A stretch of DNA of 45,515 nt from an uncultured Oscillibacter sp. (GCA_900770295.1 CAAGJQ010000112.1:1-45515); one strand, 5' to 3'. Numbered from the stretch's first letter, positions 6,956-16,399 are shown. The notes: generated by a model not told the origin, from the letters alone. Numbers and translations are program-made.

Positions 6956-8026
6956 ATGCAAGACTCCATCCAAACCATCCAAGTCCATACGGCGCCCGCC
7001 TATGCCGTCTCCATCGGCGGCGGGCTGCTGCATACCTGCGGTCCCCTTTTACGGGAGTCCCTGGGCCTTTGCCACGTCGCGGTCATCACAGACAGCAACG
7101 TGGCGCCCCTGTATCTGGGCACCGTGACCTCCAGCCTCCAGACGGCGGGCTTCGCGGTCAGTTCCTACGTCTTTCCTGCGGGAGAGGCCCGCAAAAATCT
7201 GGAAACCCTCTCCGGCATTCTGGAGTTTCTGGCGGAGGAGCGGCTGACCCGCACCGACTGCGTCGTGGCTCTGGGCGGCGGCGTCACCGGCGACATGGCC
7301 GGCTTTGCCGCCGGATGCTACCTCCGGGGCATCCGCTGCGTCCAGCTCCCCACCACGCTGCTGTCCGCCGTGGACTCCTCGGTGGGCGGCAAGACCGCCA
7401 TCGACCTGAAGGCCGGGAAAAACCTGGCGGGCGTGTTTTTGCAGCCCGCCGCCGTGCTCTGTGACACGGACTGCCTCGCCTCCCTGCCGCCGGAGGTCTT
7501 TGCCGACGGCGCCGCCGAGGCCATCAAGACCGGGGTCCTCTGCGACGAGAGCCTGTTCTCCCTCTTTGAGGACGGCACGCTGACCGCCGCTCCGGCGGAA
7601 GTCATCGCCCGGTGCGTGGCCTACAAGGCCGGCGTGGTGGAGCGGGACGAGAAGGAGCAGGGCGAGCGCCGCCTGCTGAATCTGGGCCACACCGTGGGCC
7701 ACGCCATTGAAAAGTGCAGCGGCTACGCCATCCCCCACGGCCACGCCGTGGCGGCGGGCCTGGCCATCATCGCCCGGGCGGCGGAGCGCCTGGGCTGGAC
7801 CGAGGAGCCCATCGCGGCCCGCGTCGCCGCCTGCCTTGCCAAAAACGGCCTCCCCACCGGCACGGACTATACCGCCGACGCCCTGGCAAACGCCGCTTCC
7901 GCCGACAAGAAGCGGGCGGGCGGCGACATCACTCTGGTCATTCCCCGGAAGATCGGCGTCTGCCAGCTGCGGAAGATGCCGGTTGCCGAGCTGCTGCCGG
8001 TCATCACCGCCGGTCTGGAGGTGTGA
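6956..8026 (+). CDS. aroB: 3-dehydroquinate synthase
   Basis: The 356-residue enzyme uses NAD and a divalent metal to cyclise DAHP to 3-dehydroquinate, the second step of the shikimate pathway. Clear motifs are EARKNLETLSGILEFL, GGGVTGDMAGFAAGCYLRG, the substrate loop VDSSVGGKTAIDLKAGKN and the metal-ligand region LNLGHTVGHAIE with GHAVAAG. The length is normal. AAGGAG lies about 9 nt before the ATG at 6956. The stop codon is one base from the aroA start, showing tight coupling in the operon. Confidence 0.96.
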   Translation: MQDSIQTIQVHTAPAYAVSIGGGLLHTCGPLLRESLGLCHVAVITDSNVAPLYLGTVTSSLQTAGFAVSSYVFPAGEARKNLETLSGILEFLAEERLTRTDCVVALGGGVTGDMAGFAAGCYLRGIRCVQLPTTLLSAVDSSVGGKTAIDLKAGKNLAGVFLQPAAVLCDTDCLASLPPEVFADGAAEAIKTGVLCDESLFSLFEDGTLTAAPAEVIARCVAYKAGVVERDEKEQGERRLLNLGHTVGHAIEKCSGYAIPHGHAVAAGLAIIARAAERLGWTEEPIAARVAACLAKNGLPTGTDYTADALANAASADKKRAGGDITLVIPRKIGVCQLRKMPVAELLPVITAGLEV

Positions 8027-8027
8027 G

Positions 8028-9257
8028 ATGGATCTTCGCATCGAACCCCATCGCCTGTCCGGCGCCGTGACGCCGCCCCCCAGCAAGTCCATGGCCCACC
8101 GGCTCATCATCTCCGCCGCCCTGGGCGGCGGCACCAGCACCATCCGGAACGTGGCCTTCTCCCAGGACATCGAGGCCACCCTCCGGTGCATGGAGGCCCT
8201 GGGCGCCCGCTGGGAGCGGCTGGAGGAGGACACCGTGCGGGTCACGGGAATCGGGCAGCCCTCACCGGAGAACTTTTCCGAGCTCCCCCGCTTCGACTGC
8301 GGGGAGTCCGGCTCCACTCTCCGCTTTCTCATCCCCATCGCCCTGGCGGTGGCTGGCGGCGGCGTGTTCACCGGCCACGGTCGCCTGATGGAGCGGCCCC
8401 AGAAGCCTTACTTCGACCTCTTTGACCAGCGGGGCATCTCCCACCATCAGGAGGCCGGCGTCCTGACGGTTCAGGGCCGCCTGACGCCGGGAGAGTATCC
8501 GCTGGCGGGCAACGTGTCCAGCCAGTTCTTCACCGGGCTGCTGTTCGCCCTTCCCCTGCTGGACGGGCCCAGCACCGTGGTCAGCACCACGGCGCTGGAA
8601 TCCGCCGACTACATCACCATGACCATCAACGCCATGCACAGCGCCGGGGTGACCGCGGCGGCCCAGTGGGGCCGGCGGCGCTTTCAGGTGCTCCCCATGG
8701 CCTATCAGCCCTTCGACGGCACTGTGGAGGCCGACTGGTCCCAGGCCGGGTTCTGGTACGCCGCTAACTTCCTGTCCAACGAGGTGGACATCCGGGGCCT
8801 GAACCCCCAGTCCGCTCAGGGGGACATGGTGGTCTCGGACCTCTACTGGAAGCTGGCGAAGCCCGGCGAGGCGGAGATCGACGTCTCCGGCTGTCCCGAC
8901 CTGCTGCCGCCTCTGGCGGTGATGGCGGCCGTCCGGCAGGGCACCACCCGGTTCGTGGGCGCCGCCCGGCTGCGCATCAAGGAGAGCGACCGCCTCGCCA
9001 CCACCGCTGCCCTGCTCAATGCCCTGGGCGGACAGGCGGAGGAGGGGCCTGACAGCCTGACGGTCCACGGCGTCTCCGCCTTCTCCGGCGGCACGGTGGA
9101 CGGGGCCAACGACCACCGCATCGTCATGGCGGCGGCCATCGCCGCCACCCGCTCCGCCGCCCCCGTGACCATCCTGGGGGCCCAGGCGGTGCGGAAATCC
9201 TATCCTGACTTCTTCGAGGTCTATCAATCCCTGGGAGGTGCTGTCCATGTCCTCTGA
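8028..9257 (+). CDS. aroA: 3-phosphoshikimate 1-carboxyvinyltransferase (EPSP synthase)
   Basis: The 409-residue enzyme transfers enolpyruvyl from PEP to shikimate-3-phosphate. The two-domain repeat fold is evident from PSKSMAHRLIISAAL (18-32), DCGESGSTLRFLIPIAL, the KESDRLATTAALL loop and ANDHRIVMAAAIAATRS near the C-terminus. The ATG at 8028 is one base after the aroB stop, with GGAGGTG within the end of aroB as ribosome site. The reading frame continues far upstream, but that part is antiparallel-style shadow of aroB. The PEP-loop motif, usually LRxRP, reads LMERPQKP here. The end overlaps aroC by 11 bp. Confidence 0.95.
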   Translation: MDLRIEPHRLSGAVTPPPSKSMAHRLIISAALGGGTSTIRNVAFSQDIEATLRCMEALGARWERLEEDTVRVTGIGQPSPENFSELPRFDCGESGSTLRFLIPIALAVAGGGVFTGHGRLMERPQKPYFDLFDQRGISHHQEAGVLTVQGRLTPGEYPLAGNVSSQFFTGLLFALPLLDGPSTVVSTTALESADYITMTINAMHSAGVTAAAQWGRRRFQVLPMAYQPFDGTVEADWSQAGFWYAANFLSNEVDIRGLNPQSAQGDMVVSDLYWKLAKPGEAEIDVSGCPDLLPPLAVMAAVRQGTTRFVGAARLRIKESDRLATTAALLNALGGQAEEGPDSLTVHGVSAFSGGTVDGANDHRIVMAAAIAATRSAAPVTILGAQAVRKSYPDFFEVYQSLGGAVHVL

Positions 9258-10338
9258 ATTCGGAAAACAGCTGCGGGTGTCCGTGTTCGGCCAGTCCCAC
9301 GGCAAGGCCATCGGCGTAAACATCGACGGCCTGCCCGCCGGGGAGGCCATCGACCTGGATGAGCTGAACGCCTTCCTGGACCGCCGCAAGCCCGGCAAGA
9401 GCCCCCTGTCCACCGCCCGGAAGGAGACGGACACCCCCGTGTTCCTCTCCGGTCTGGAGGACGGCGTCACCTGCGGCTTCCCGATGTGCGTCATGATCGC
9501 CAACAGCGACCAGCACTCCTCGGATTACAGCGAGCTCGCCGACAAGCCCCGACCCTCCCACGCGGACTACACCGCCCGCATCAAGTGGGGCGGCCACGCG
9601 GACATGCGGGGCGGCGGCCACTTCTCCGGCCGCCTGACGGCCCCCCTGTGCGTGGCCGGCGGCATCGCCAAGCAGATCCTGGCCCGCCGGGGCGTCTACG
9701 TGGGCGCCCATCTGGCCGCCGTGGGGACCGAGGATGACGCCCCCTTCCCCCTGCGTCCCACGAAGGAGCTGTTTGACGCCGTGGCCGCCAAGCCCTTCCC
9801 GGTGCTGGATGACGGAGCCGGGGAGCGGATGCAGGCCCTCATTCTGGAGGCCCGGCAGAATCTGGACTCCGTGGGCGGCATCATCGAGTGCGCCGCCATC
9901 GGCCTCCCCGCCGGACTGGGAGACCCCATGTTCGACGGCATCGAGAACCGTCTGGCGGCGGCTCTGTTCGGCATCCCCGCCGTCAAGGGCGTGGAGTTCG
10001 GCCTGGGCTTCGGCTCCGCCCGGCTCCACGGCTCGGAGAACAACGACCCCTTTGCCGTGGAGGACGGCAGGATCGTCACCACGGCCAACCGGGCGGGGGG
10101 CATCCTGGGGGGCATCACCACCGGCATGCCCGTCACGCTGCGGGTGGCCGTCAAGCCCACCCCGTCCATTTCCAGGCCCCAGCAGACCGTGAGCCTCTCC
10201 GCCATGGAGGACGCGGAACTGGTCATCCGGGGCCGCCACGACCCCTGCATCGCCCACCGGGCGGTCCCCGTGGTGGAGGCAGTCACCGCCACCGTTATCC
10301 TAGATCTATTGTTGGAGGGAAATCATGGAACTTTCTGA
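9247..10338 (+). CDS. aroC: Chorismate synthase
   Basis: The 363-residue FMN-dependent enzyme removes phosphate from EPSP to give chorismate, the pathway's branch product. It opens with SSEFGKQLRVSVFGQSHGKAIG and includes SADYT-type HADYTARIKWGGHADMRGGGHFSGRLTAPL, RPTKE, GLGFGSARLHGSENND and the C-terminal RHDPCIAHRAVPVVEAV block. The start was set at the ATG at 9247, about 9 nt after GGGAGG; a GTG three codons earlier overlaps the ribosome site. It overlaps aroA by 11 bp and pheA by 14 bp, consistent with translational coupling. Confidence 0.96.
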   Translation: MSSEFGKQLRVSVFGQSHGKAIGVNIDGLPAGEAIDLDELNAFLDRRKPGKSPLSTARKETDTPVFLSGLEDGVTCGFPMCVMIANSDQHSSDYSELADKPRPSHADYTARIKWGGHADMRGGGHFSGRLTAPLCVAGGIAKQILARRGVYVGAHLAAVGTEDDAPFPLRPTKELFDAVAAKPFPVLDDGAGERMQALILEARQNLDSVGGIIECAAIGLPAGLGDPMFDGIENRLAAALFGIPAVKGVEFGLGFGSARLHGSENNDPFAVEDGRIVTTANRAGGILGGITTGMPVTLRVAVKPTPSISRPQQTVSLSAMEDAELVIRGRHDPCIAHRAVPVVEAVTATVILDLLLEGNHGTF

Positions 10339-11461
10339 GATCCGCACGAGAATCAACGATGTTGACGATGAGCTGCTGCGGCTGTTTCTGGAGCGCATGG
10401 AGCTGTCCGAGGAAGTCGCATCCTATAAAAATGAACATCATTTGCCCATTCTGAACAAGGAGCGGGAGCGGGCCATCCTGGCCAAGGTCACGGAGAAGGC
10501 CGGGGATAAGGAGCGCTACGCCTACCACCTGTTCTCCACGCTGTTTGAGCTGTCCCGGTCCCGGCAGGCGGAGCTGATCTCCGCCCCCACGAAGGTGGAG
10601 GCCCAGGTGAAGTCCTCCCTGGCCGCCGGCGGCGAGGTCTTTCCCCAGACGGGCCTGGTGGCCTGCCAGGGCGTGGAGGGCGCCAACTCTCAGGTGGCCT
10701 GCGACAAGCTACTGCCCCGGGGCAACATCGTCTACGTGAAGAGCTTTGAGGCGGTGGCGGCCGCGGTGGAGTCCGGCCTGTGCAAGTTCGGCGTCCTGCC
10801 CATTGAAAACAGCTCCAACGGCTCCGTCCGCACGGTGTACGGCCTGCTGCAGTCCCACAACCTGTCCATCGTCCGCTCCACCCGCCTGTGCATCCGCCAC
10901 GAGCTGCTGACCCTGCCCGGCGTGAAGATGGATAACATCACGGAGATCTACTCCCACGAGCAGGCCATCGGCCAGTGCTCCAAGTTCCTGAACGGCCTGA
11001 ACGGCGTCCGGGTCATTCCCTGCGCCAACACCGCCGTGGCCGCCAAGATGGTGGCCGAGAGCGGCAGCCGCCACGCCGCCGCCATCTCCTCCCACCCCTG
11101 CGCGGAGCTGTACGGTCTGGAGTGCCTCAACGACCGCATCCAGGACAGCGACAACAACTACACCCGCTTTATCTGCGTCACCAAGGACCCCGCCATCTAC
11201 GCCGGCGCCAACCGCATCTCCCTGGTCATCGCCTTCGAGAACCGCCCCGGCGCCCTGTACGACATCCTGTCCAAGCTGGCGGCTCTGGACATCAACCTGA
11301 CGAAGCTGGAGTCCTGTCCCGTGGTGGGCAGCGACTTTGAGTTCATCTTCTTCCTGGAGCTGGACGCCACCGTGAAGGACCCCAGCGTGCTGGCCATGCT
11401 GGAGGAGATGGAGCGCAGCTGCGCCCAGTTCCAGTTCCTGGGCAACTACGCGGAAGTCTGA
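10325..11461 (+). CDS. pheA: Bifunctional chorismate mutase / prephenate dehydratase (P-protein)
   Basis: This 378-residue protein commits chorismate to phenylalanine. Residues 1-85 form an AroQ-class chorismate mutase helix bundle (LSEIRTRINDVDDELLRLF and the KERERAIL stretch). About 100-285 is the prephenate dehydratase domain with PIENSSNGSVRTVYGLL, SHEQAIGQCSKFL and NNYTRFICVT, where the catalytic TRF motif is intact. The C-terminal 80 residues are an ACT domain (NRPGALYDILSKLAALDINLTKLES) that in the family binds Phe for feedback inhibition. The start at 10325 is inside the end of aroC after GGAGG. The organism thus appears to combine leader attenuation with ACT-based inhibition, the latter inferred from family knowledge. 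Confidence 0.95.
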   Translation: MELSEIRTRINDVDDELLRLFLERMELSEEVASYKNEHHLPILNKERERAILAKVTEKAGDKERYAYHLFSTLFELSRSRQAELISAPTKVEAQVKSSLAAGGEVFPQTGLVACQGVEGANSQVACDKLLPRGNIVYVKSFEAVAAAVESGLCKFGVLPIENSSNGSVRTVYGLLQSHNLSIVRSTRLCIRHELLTLPGVKMDNITEIYSHEQAIGQCSKFLNGLNGVRVIPCANTAVAAKMVAESGSRHAAAISSHPCAELYGLECLNDRIQDSDNNYTRFICVTKDPAIYAGANRISLVIAFENRPGALYDILSKLAALDINLTKLESCPVVGSDFEFIFFLELDATVKDPSVLAMLEEMERSCAQFQFLGNYAEV

Positions 11462-11464
11462 GCC

Positions 11465-12709
11465 ATGGAGGAGAAGATTTACGGCCTGCTGGGCCGGAAG
11501 CTGGGCCACAGCTGGTCCGTCCCCATTCACACGGCTCTGGGCTGCGGGGGCTACCGGCTGATCGAGCTGGTGCCCGAGGAGCTGCCGGGCTTTCTGGCCC
11601 GGCCCGATATCGGCGGTCTCAACGTCACCATCCCCTACAAGCGGGACGTGATGCCCTTCTGCGACGTCATCGACGACGCCGCCCGGGCCATCGGCAGCGT
11701 CAACACCCTAACCCGCCGGGCCGACGGGAAGCTGTACGCCTTCAACACCGACGCCGCGGGCTTTTGCTGGATGGCGAAGCGGGCGGGCATCGACTTCACC
11801 GGCCGGAAGGCCGTCATCCTGGGCAGCGGCGGCGCGTCCCTGACCGCCCAGGCCATGGCGAAACAGATGGGCGCCCGGGAGGTGGTGGTCATCTCCCGCA
11901 GCGGCGAGCACAACTACGGCAACCTGGACCGCCACGCCGACGCGGAGATCGTGGTGAACACCACGCCGGTGGGCATGTACCCCAACACCGGCGTCTCCCC
12001 GGTGGACCTGTCTGCGTTTCCCAACTGCCAGGGGCTTCTGGACGTCATCTACAACCCCCGGCGCACGGCCCTGCTCCTGCAGGCCGAGGCCCGGGGCATC
12101 CCCTGCTCCGACGGCCTGCCCATGCTGGTGGCCCAGGCCAAGGCGGCGGAGGAGCACTTCTTTGAAAAGGCCATTCCCGACAGAGAGAACGAGCGCATTC
12201 TGGCGGACCTGCGCCGCAGCAGCACCAACATCGTGCTCATCGGCATGCCCGGCTGCGGCAAGAGCACCATCGGCGCGGCGCTGGCGGCTCTGACGGGCCG
12301 GGAGGCCGTGGATGTGGACGCCCGCATCGTGGCCCGGGCCGGCTGCTCCATCCCCGAGATTTTTGCCAAAGAGGGCGAGGCGGCCTTCCGCGCCCTGGAG
12401 CGGGAGGAGACGGCGGAGGCCGGCAAGCTGTCCGGTAAGATCATCCTGACCGGCGGCGGCGTGGTGATGGATGAGCGCAACTACGCCCCGCTGCGCCAGA
12501 ACGGCCGCGTCTATCACCTGATCCGGGACCTGGATCTCCTGCCCACCGACGGCCGTCCCGTCTCCCAGTCCACGGACCTGCACGCCCTGTGGGAAAAGCG
12601 GGCGCCGATGTACGCCCGGTTCCGGGACGCCGCCGTCGAGAACAGCGGCACGGTGGAGGAGACCGCCCAGTTGATTTGGAGGGATTTCTGTGAAAATTCT
12701 GGTACTTAA
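11465..12709 (+). CDS. aroE/aroK: Fused shikimate dehydrogenase - shikimate kinase
   Basis: A single 414-residue frame encodes two consecutive enzymes. Residues 1-240 are AroE: substrate and catalytic motifs NVTIPYKR (Lys59) and NTDAAGF (Asp96), the NADP loop LGSGGAS (119-125), NTTPVGMYP and DGLPMLVAQA. Residues 253-412 are AroK: Walker A GMPGCGKST (260-268), the acidic VDVDARI site (283, 285), and GGGVV near 330-334. A short linker rich in charged residues (236-252) joins them, and no stop or frameshift separates the parts. Together they turn 3-dehydroshikimate into shikimate-3-phosphate. The start follows pheA by 3 nt; the end overlaps aroQ by 20 bp. The fusion order AroE-AroK is unusual compared with the separate genes in most bacteria. 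Confidence 0.93.
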   Translation: MEEKIYGLLGRKLGHSWSVPIHTALGCGGYRLIELVPEELPGFLARPDIGGLNVTIPYKRDVMPFCDVIDDAARAIGSVNTLTRRADGKLYAFNTDAAGFCWMAKRAGIDFTGRKAVILGSGGASLTAQAMAKQMGAREVVVISRSGEHNYGNLDRHADAEIVVNTTPVGMYPNTGVSPVDLSAFPNCQGLLDVIYNPRRTALLLQAEARGIPCSDGLPMLVAQAKAAEEHFFEKAIPDRENERILADLRRSSTNIVLIGMPGCGKSTIGAALAALTGREAVDVDARIVARAGCSIPEIFAKEGEAAFRALEREETAEAGKLSGKIILTGGGVVMDERNYAPLRQNGRVYHLIRDLDLLPTDGRPVSQSTDLHALWEKRAPMYARFRDAAVENSGTVEETAQLIWRDFCENSGT

Positions 12710-13124
12710 CGGCCCCAACATGAATATGCTGGGCATCCGCCAGCCGGAGATCTACGGCAGGGCCACCTATCAGGACCTGGTGGACATGATTCAGGCCGAG
12801 GCGGACCGGATGGGCGTGGAGGTGTCCTTCTTCCAGTCCAATCACGAGGGCGCCCTGGTGGACGCCATCCATCAGGCCTACTTTGACAAGGTGGACGGCA
12901 TCGTCATCAACCCCGCCGCCTACACCCACACCAGCGTGGCCCTGCTGGACGCGGTGAAGGCCGTGGGCATCCCCACGGTGGAGGTCCATGTCTCCGACCC
13001 GGACAGCCGGGAGGAATTCCGGCATGTGTCCTACATCCGTGCCGCCTGCAAGGCCACCATCGCGGGCCACGGCCTACCGGGCTATTTGGAGGCCCTGCAT
13101 CTGCTCTGCGATTGCAGGCATTGA
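12690..13124 (+). CDS. aroQ: 3-dehydroquinate dehydratase, type II
   Basis: The 144-residue enzyme converts 3-dehydroquinate to 3-dehydroshikimate. Type II signatures are present: LNGPNMNMLGIRQPEIYG with the catalytic Tyr in its lid region, FFQSNHEGALVDAIHQA, NPAAYTHTSVALLDA and a conserved His in VEVHVSDP. The start is a GTG at 12690 preceded by GGAGGG at 7-8 nt spacing. It overlaps the fusion gene by 20 bp. It is the last gene of the operon and completes the set of chorismate-pathway enzymes there; it is followed by a strong terminator. Confidence 0.94.
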   Translation: MKILVLNGPNMNMLGIRQPEIYGRATYQDLVDMIQAEADRMGVEVSFFQSNHEGALVDAIHQAYFDKVDGIVINPAAYTHTSVALLDAVKAVGIPTVEVHVSDPDSREEFRHVSYIRAACKATIAGHGLPGYLEALHLLCDCRH

Positions 13125-13151
13125 CAAAACCCGGCGCCGCTTTTAAAATTG

Positions 13152-13190
13152 CACCCCGCCCGTCAGACTGCTGACAGGCGGGGTGTTTTT
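13152..13190 (+). terminator. Terminator of the aromatic operon
   Basis: The stem CACCCCGCC plus GTCAG pairs with CTGAC plus GGCGGGGTG, with one internal C-A mismatch, and is followed by T5. It starts 28 bp after the aroQ stop. Confidence 0.88.
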
Positions 13191-13218
13191 CTGTATGAAG
13201 AGAGCTGCATCATACAAA

Positions 13219-13263
13219 ACGCAGGTCCTCCCCAGAGAAGCCCGCTCCGGGGAGGACCTGCGT
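13219..13263 (-). terminator. Terminator of the RND pump operon
   Basis: A perfect 15-bp inverted repeat (13219-13233 with 13249-13263) is followed, reading leftward, by TTTTG. It lies 36 bp beyond the stop of the RND gene and faces the aro terminator. Confidence 0.8.
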
Positions 13264-13298
13264 GAAAGCTCCGGCGGTGTAACATCAGTCCGCTCTGA

Positions 13299-16200
13299 TC
13301 ACGCGGGAACCGCCTCTGTTTTTTGATGCTTTTTTCTTCCGAACCGGCTGCCCAGATTATCCAGCACGGAGTAATACACCGGTGTGAACACCAGCGTCAC
13401 GATGGTGGAGATAACCATGCCTGAGATCATGACCACGCCCATATCGCTCATCATCTCGTTGGTGCCGCCGATGCCCAGGGCCATGGGGACCATGGCCAGA
13501 ACGGTGGTCAGGGTCGTCATCAGGATGGGACGGACACGCAGGGGGCAGGCATGGAGGATGGCCTCCTCCCGGCTCTCGCCCATGTCCCGGCGGACCTTGA
13601 TATACTCGATCAGGATGATGGAGCTGTTGACCACGGTGCCGGCCAGCATGATGATGGCCACCAGCGCCATGATGGACAGGTCACGGCCCGTCAGAGGCAG
13701 TGCAAACAGAGCGCCGGTGAAAGCCACGGGCAGGATCAGCATGACCATGGCCGGCATCAGGAAGGACTCGAACTGGACCGCCAGCACGAAGTACACCAGC
13801 AGCAGGGCGATCAGCAGGGCGAAGCCCAGATCGCCAAAGCTCTCCATCATGTCCTCGGAGGCGCCGGCGGTCTCCGCCGTATAGCCCTCCGGCATGGGGT
13901 AGTCCGCCAGAATGGCGTTGATCTGCTCCGTCATGGCGGTAGAGTCGCCGCTGATGGTATCGCCGGTGATGGTCACCTGGCGGTTCTGGTTGGACCGGGT
14001 GATGGTCTGGGGCGCCTGCTCGATGACCACATCCGCCACGGCGCTCAAGGGCACCGTGCCGCCGTACTGGGAGGAGATGGGCATGGATTTCAGGGCGTCC
14101 AGGCTGGCGGAGGCCGTGCCGTCGCCCTTCACCACCACATCCAGCTCCTTGCTGTCGATGGTGACGGTGGTGGCAGTGGTGCCGGTCAGCTCCGCGCGGA
14201 CCGCAGCACCGACGGACGCGGCGGTCAGGCCGTACTGGGAGGCCGCCTCACGGTTCAGCTTCACACGTACCTCCGGCACCTGTTCAGACAGGGAACTGTC
14301 CACATTCACGGCGTCAGGCAGCTTGGAGATCTGTGCCGTCAGGTCCCGGGAGATCATGGCCAGGGTGTCCATATCGTCGCCAGTGATCTCCACATCGATA
14401 TCGTCGCCGCTGAGCATGGAGGACATGCTGGAGGCACTCACGGTGATCTCACAGCCGGCGATGTCCTGGAGGGCCGCCCGCAGATCATCCTCGATGTCAA
14501 AGGCACTGCGGTCGCGGTCGTCCTTGTCCACCAGGTTCAGGCCCAGCGTCACGGATTCGTCCTGGGCCAGATAGTACATATCCTCCATCTCCGGGACCTC
14601 CCGCTCAATGATGGCGGTGACACGGTCCGCGATGGCGGAGCTCTCATCCAGGCTGGAGCCGATGGGCATTTCGATACTGACGGAAACCTGTCCCTGGTCC
14701 ATGTCGGGGATCAGGACCATGGTGGTATTGGCCAGGGTCAGGACAAAAATCACCACCAGGCCCAGGGAGGCCAGCATGCCCGCCTTCAAGTGATAGACAA
14801 AGTAATGCAGCAGGCCTATGTACAGATTGCTGATCTTTTTCACCCAGCCCGAGAGGCGGGCCGTCAGGGCGTTTGGCTGCTTTCCCGCGGCTTTTTTGGC
14901 CTCCCGCTTCATCTGCTCTCTGTGGACCTTCTCCTCATCCAGCGTAAAGTAGCACAGCAGGGGCACCACAGTCAGGGAGATGACCAGGGACGCGGCGATC
15001 AGCGAGGCGATGGTCAGGCTGAAGTCCCGGAACATATCGCCGATCTGGCCCTCCACCATGCCCAGGGGGATAAACACGCACTCGGTGGTCAGGGTGGAGG
15101 CGATGACGGAGGAGGTGACCTCCCTGGTGCCGTCCACGCAGGCGCTCATGCGGTCGTGGCCCTCGGCGGAGAAGCGGGTGATATTCTCCAGGACCACGAT
15201 GGAGTTATCCACAATCATGCCGACGCCCATGGCGATGCCGCCCAGGGACAGCATATTCAGCGTCAGGCCCAGGACGTTCATCATGATGAACACCGTCAGA
15301 ATACACACGGGCATGGACAGGCAAATAGTCAGGGTAGAGCCGCCCCGCCGCAGGAACAGGAACACCACGATGGCCGCCAGGATCACGCCCTGGATGATGT
15401 TCTGGAAGGCGTTGTTCACGGACTCGCTGATATACTCGCTGGCAGTATAGGGAATGGTATAGCTGATGTTGGGGTTTTCCTCGGCCAGTTCCGCCATCCG
15501 GGCCTCCACAGCCTGGGCGATTTCCATCTCATTGGAGTCGGACTGCTTGGAGACCTGCAGCATCACGCAGGGGGTCTGGCCCACCTTGGCGATGGCGACC
15601 CGATCCTGGTCCTCCAGATAGACGTCGGCCACCTCGGACAGGCGGACGGTGCCGCCGGTGGGCAGAGAGATCAGGGTATTGGCCACGTCCTCCACCGTCT
15701 GGAACTTGGCGTCGGTGGAGACAGTCAGAGTCTTGTTGCCGTTGTCCATGTCGCCGCCGGGGTACACCAGGTTCTGCCCCGCCAGAAACTGGGAGACATA
15801 GCTGTTGGACAGGCCGAAGCCCGCCGTCCGGGCAGAGTCCAGCTTCACGGCGATCTGCTGCTCCATGCCGCCCATGACTTCCGCCTGGGCCACACCGTCG
15901 ATGCGGACCAGTGCGGGGGACACCACGTCATCCGCCAGCGTCTGGAGCTCCGCCAGGTCGTCGCCCATCAGGGCGATCATGACGGTGGGCATCAGCTCGC
16001 TCATGTTCATGTTGACGATGACGGGGTCGTTGGCGTCATCGGGCAGGTCCACCAGGTCGAATTTCTCCCGCAGCTTGGTGGCCGCGATGTCCAGATCCGT
16101 ACCGTCCACGTAGGTAATCTGGATGACCGCCACGCTGTCGGAGGAGGTGGACTCGATTTCATCCACGCCGGAGACCTGCATGACGGCCTCCTCCAGAGGC

Positions 16201-16394
16201 TCCGTCACCAGTTCTTCGATATCGCTGGGAGTGGCGCCGGCGTAGACGCACATGACCATGGCCATGGGCAGCTCCACCTCCGGCATCAGGGCCATCTGCA
16301 GCTGCATGCCGTACAGCACGCCGAAGATGACCACCATGATGACCGACAGGATGGTGGCCACCTTATGCTGGATACAGGCTTTCGCAATATTCAT
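13299..16394 (-). CDS. RND-family efflux transporter permease (HAE1/AcrB-like)
   Basis: The 1031-residue inner-membrane pump has the RND layout: an N-terminal span (about 10-30), a large extracytoplasmic loop, spans 2-6 starting near residue 330, an internal repeat, a second span (GMLASLGLVVIFVLTLAN) with a second loop, and a final cluster of spans. The TM4 region reads GGIAMGVGMIVDNSIVVLENITRFS; the Asp-Asp pair of AcrB is Asp-Asn here. The repeat in the second half (LVAIIMLAGTVVNSSIILIEYI) matches the duplicated motif. A Lys-rich cytoplasmic linker (near 495-515) separates the halves. It lies 5 nt after the adaptor gene. Substrates are unknown; proton-driven drug or lipid export is likely by family. 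SwrC of Bacillus shows that RND pumps occur in monoderms. Confidence 0.94.
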   Translation of the reverse strand: MNIAKACIQHKVATILSVIMVVIFGVLYGMQLQMALMPEVELPMAMVMCVYAGATPSDIEELVTEPLEEAVMQVSGVDEIESTSSDSVAVIQITYVDGTDLDIAATKLREKFDLVDLPDDANDPVIVNMNMSELMPTVMIALMGDDLAELQTLADDVVSPALVRIDGVAQAEVMGGMEQQIAVKLDSARTAGFGLSNSYVSQFLAGQNLVYPGGDMDNGNKTLTVSTDAKFQTVEDVANTLISLPTGGTVRLSEVADVYLEDQDRVAIAKVGQTPCVMLQVSKQSDSNEMEIAQAVEARMAELAEENPNISYTIPYTASEYISESVNNAFQNIIQGVILAAIVVFLFLRRGGSTLTICLSMPVCILTVFIMMNVLGLTLNMLSLGGIAMGVGMIVDNSIVVLENITRFSAEGHDRMSACVDGTREVTSSVIASTLTTECVFIPLGMVEGQIGDMFRDFSLTIASLIAASLVISLTVVPLLCYFTLDEEKVHREQMKREAKKAAGKQPNALTARLSGWVKKISNLYIGLLHYFVYHLKAGMLASLGLVVIFVLTLANTTMVLIPDMDQGQVSVSIEMPIGSSLDESSAIADRVTAIIEREVPEMEDMYYLAQDESVTLGLNLVDKDDRDRSAFDIEDDLRAALQDIAGCEITVSASSMSSMLSGDDIDVEITGDDMDTLAMISRDLTAQISKLPDAVNVDSSLSEQVPEVRVKLNREAASQYGLTAASVGAAVRAELTGTTATTVTIDSKELDVVVKGDGTASASLDALKSMPISSQYGGTVPLSAVADVVIEQAPQTITRSNQNRQVTITGDTISGDSTAMTEQINAILADYPMPEGYTAETAGASEDMMESFGDLGFALLIALLLVYFVLAVQFESFLMPAMVMLILPVAFTGALFALPLTGRDLSIMALVAIIMLAGTVVNSSIILIEYIKVRRDMGESREEAILHACPLRVRPILMTTLTTVLAMVPMALGIGGTNEMMSDMGVVMISGMVISTIVTLVFTPVYYSVLDNLGSRFGRKKHQKTEAVPA

Positions 16395-16399
16395 GGGGC

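Noticed and set aside
4997..7033. A 678-codon frame antisense to aroF and tyrA
   Set aside because: Repetitive His/Gly/Leu composition; both sense genes are certain.
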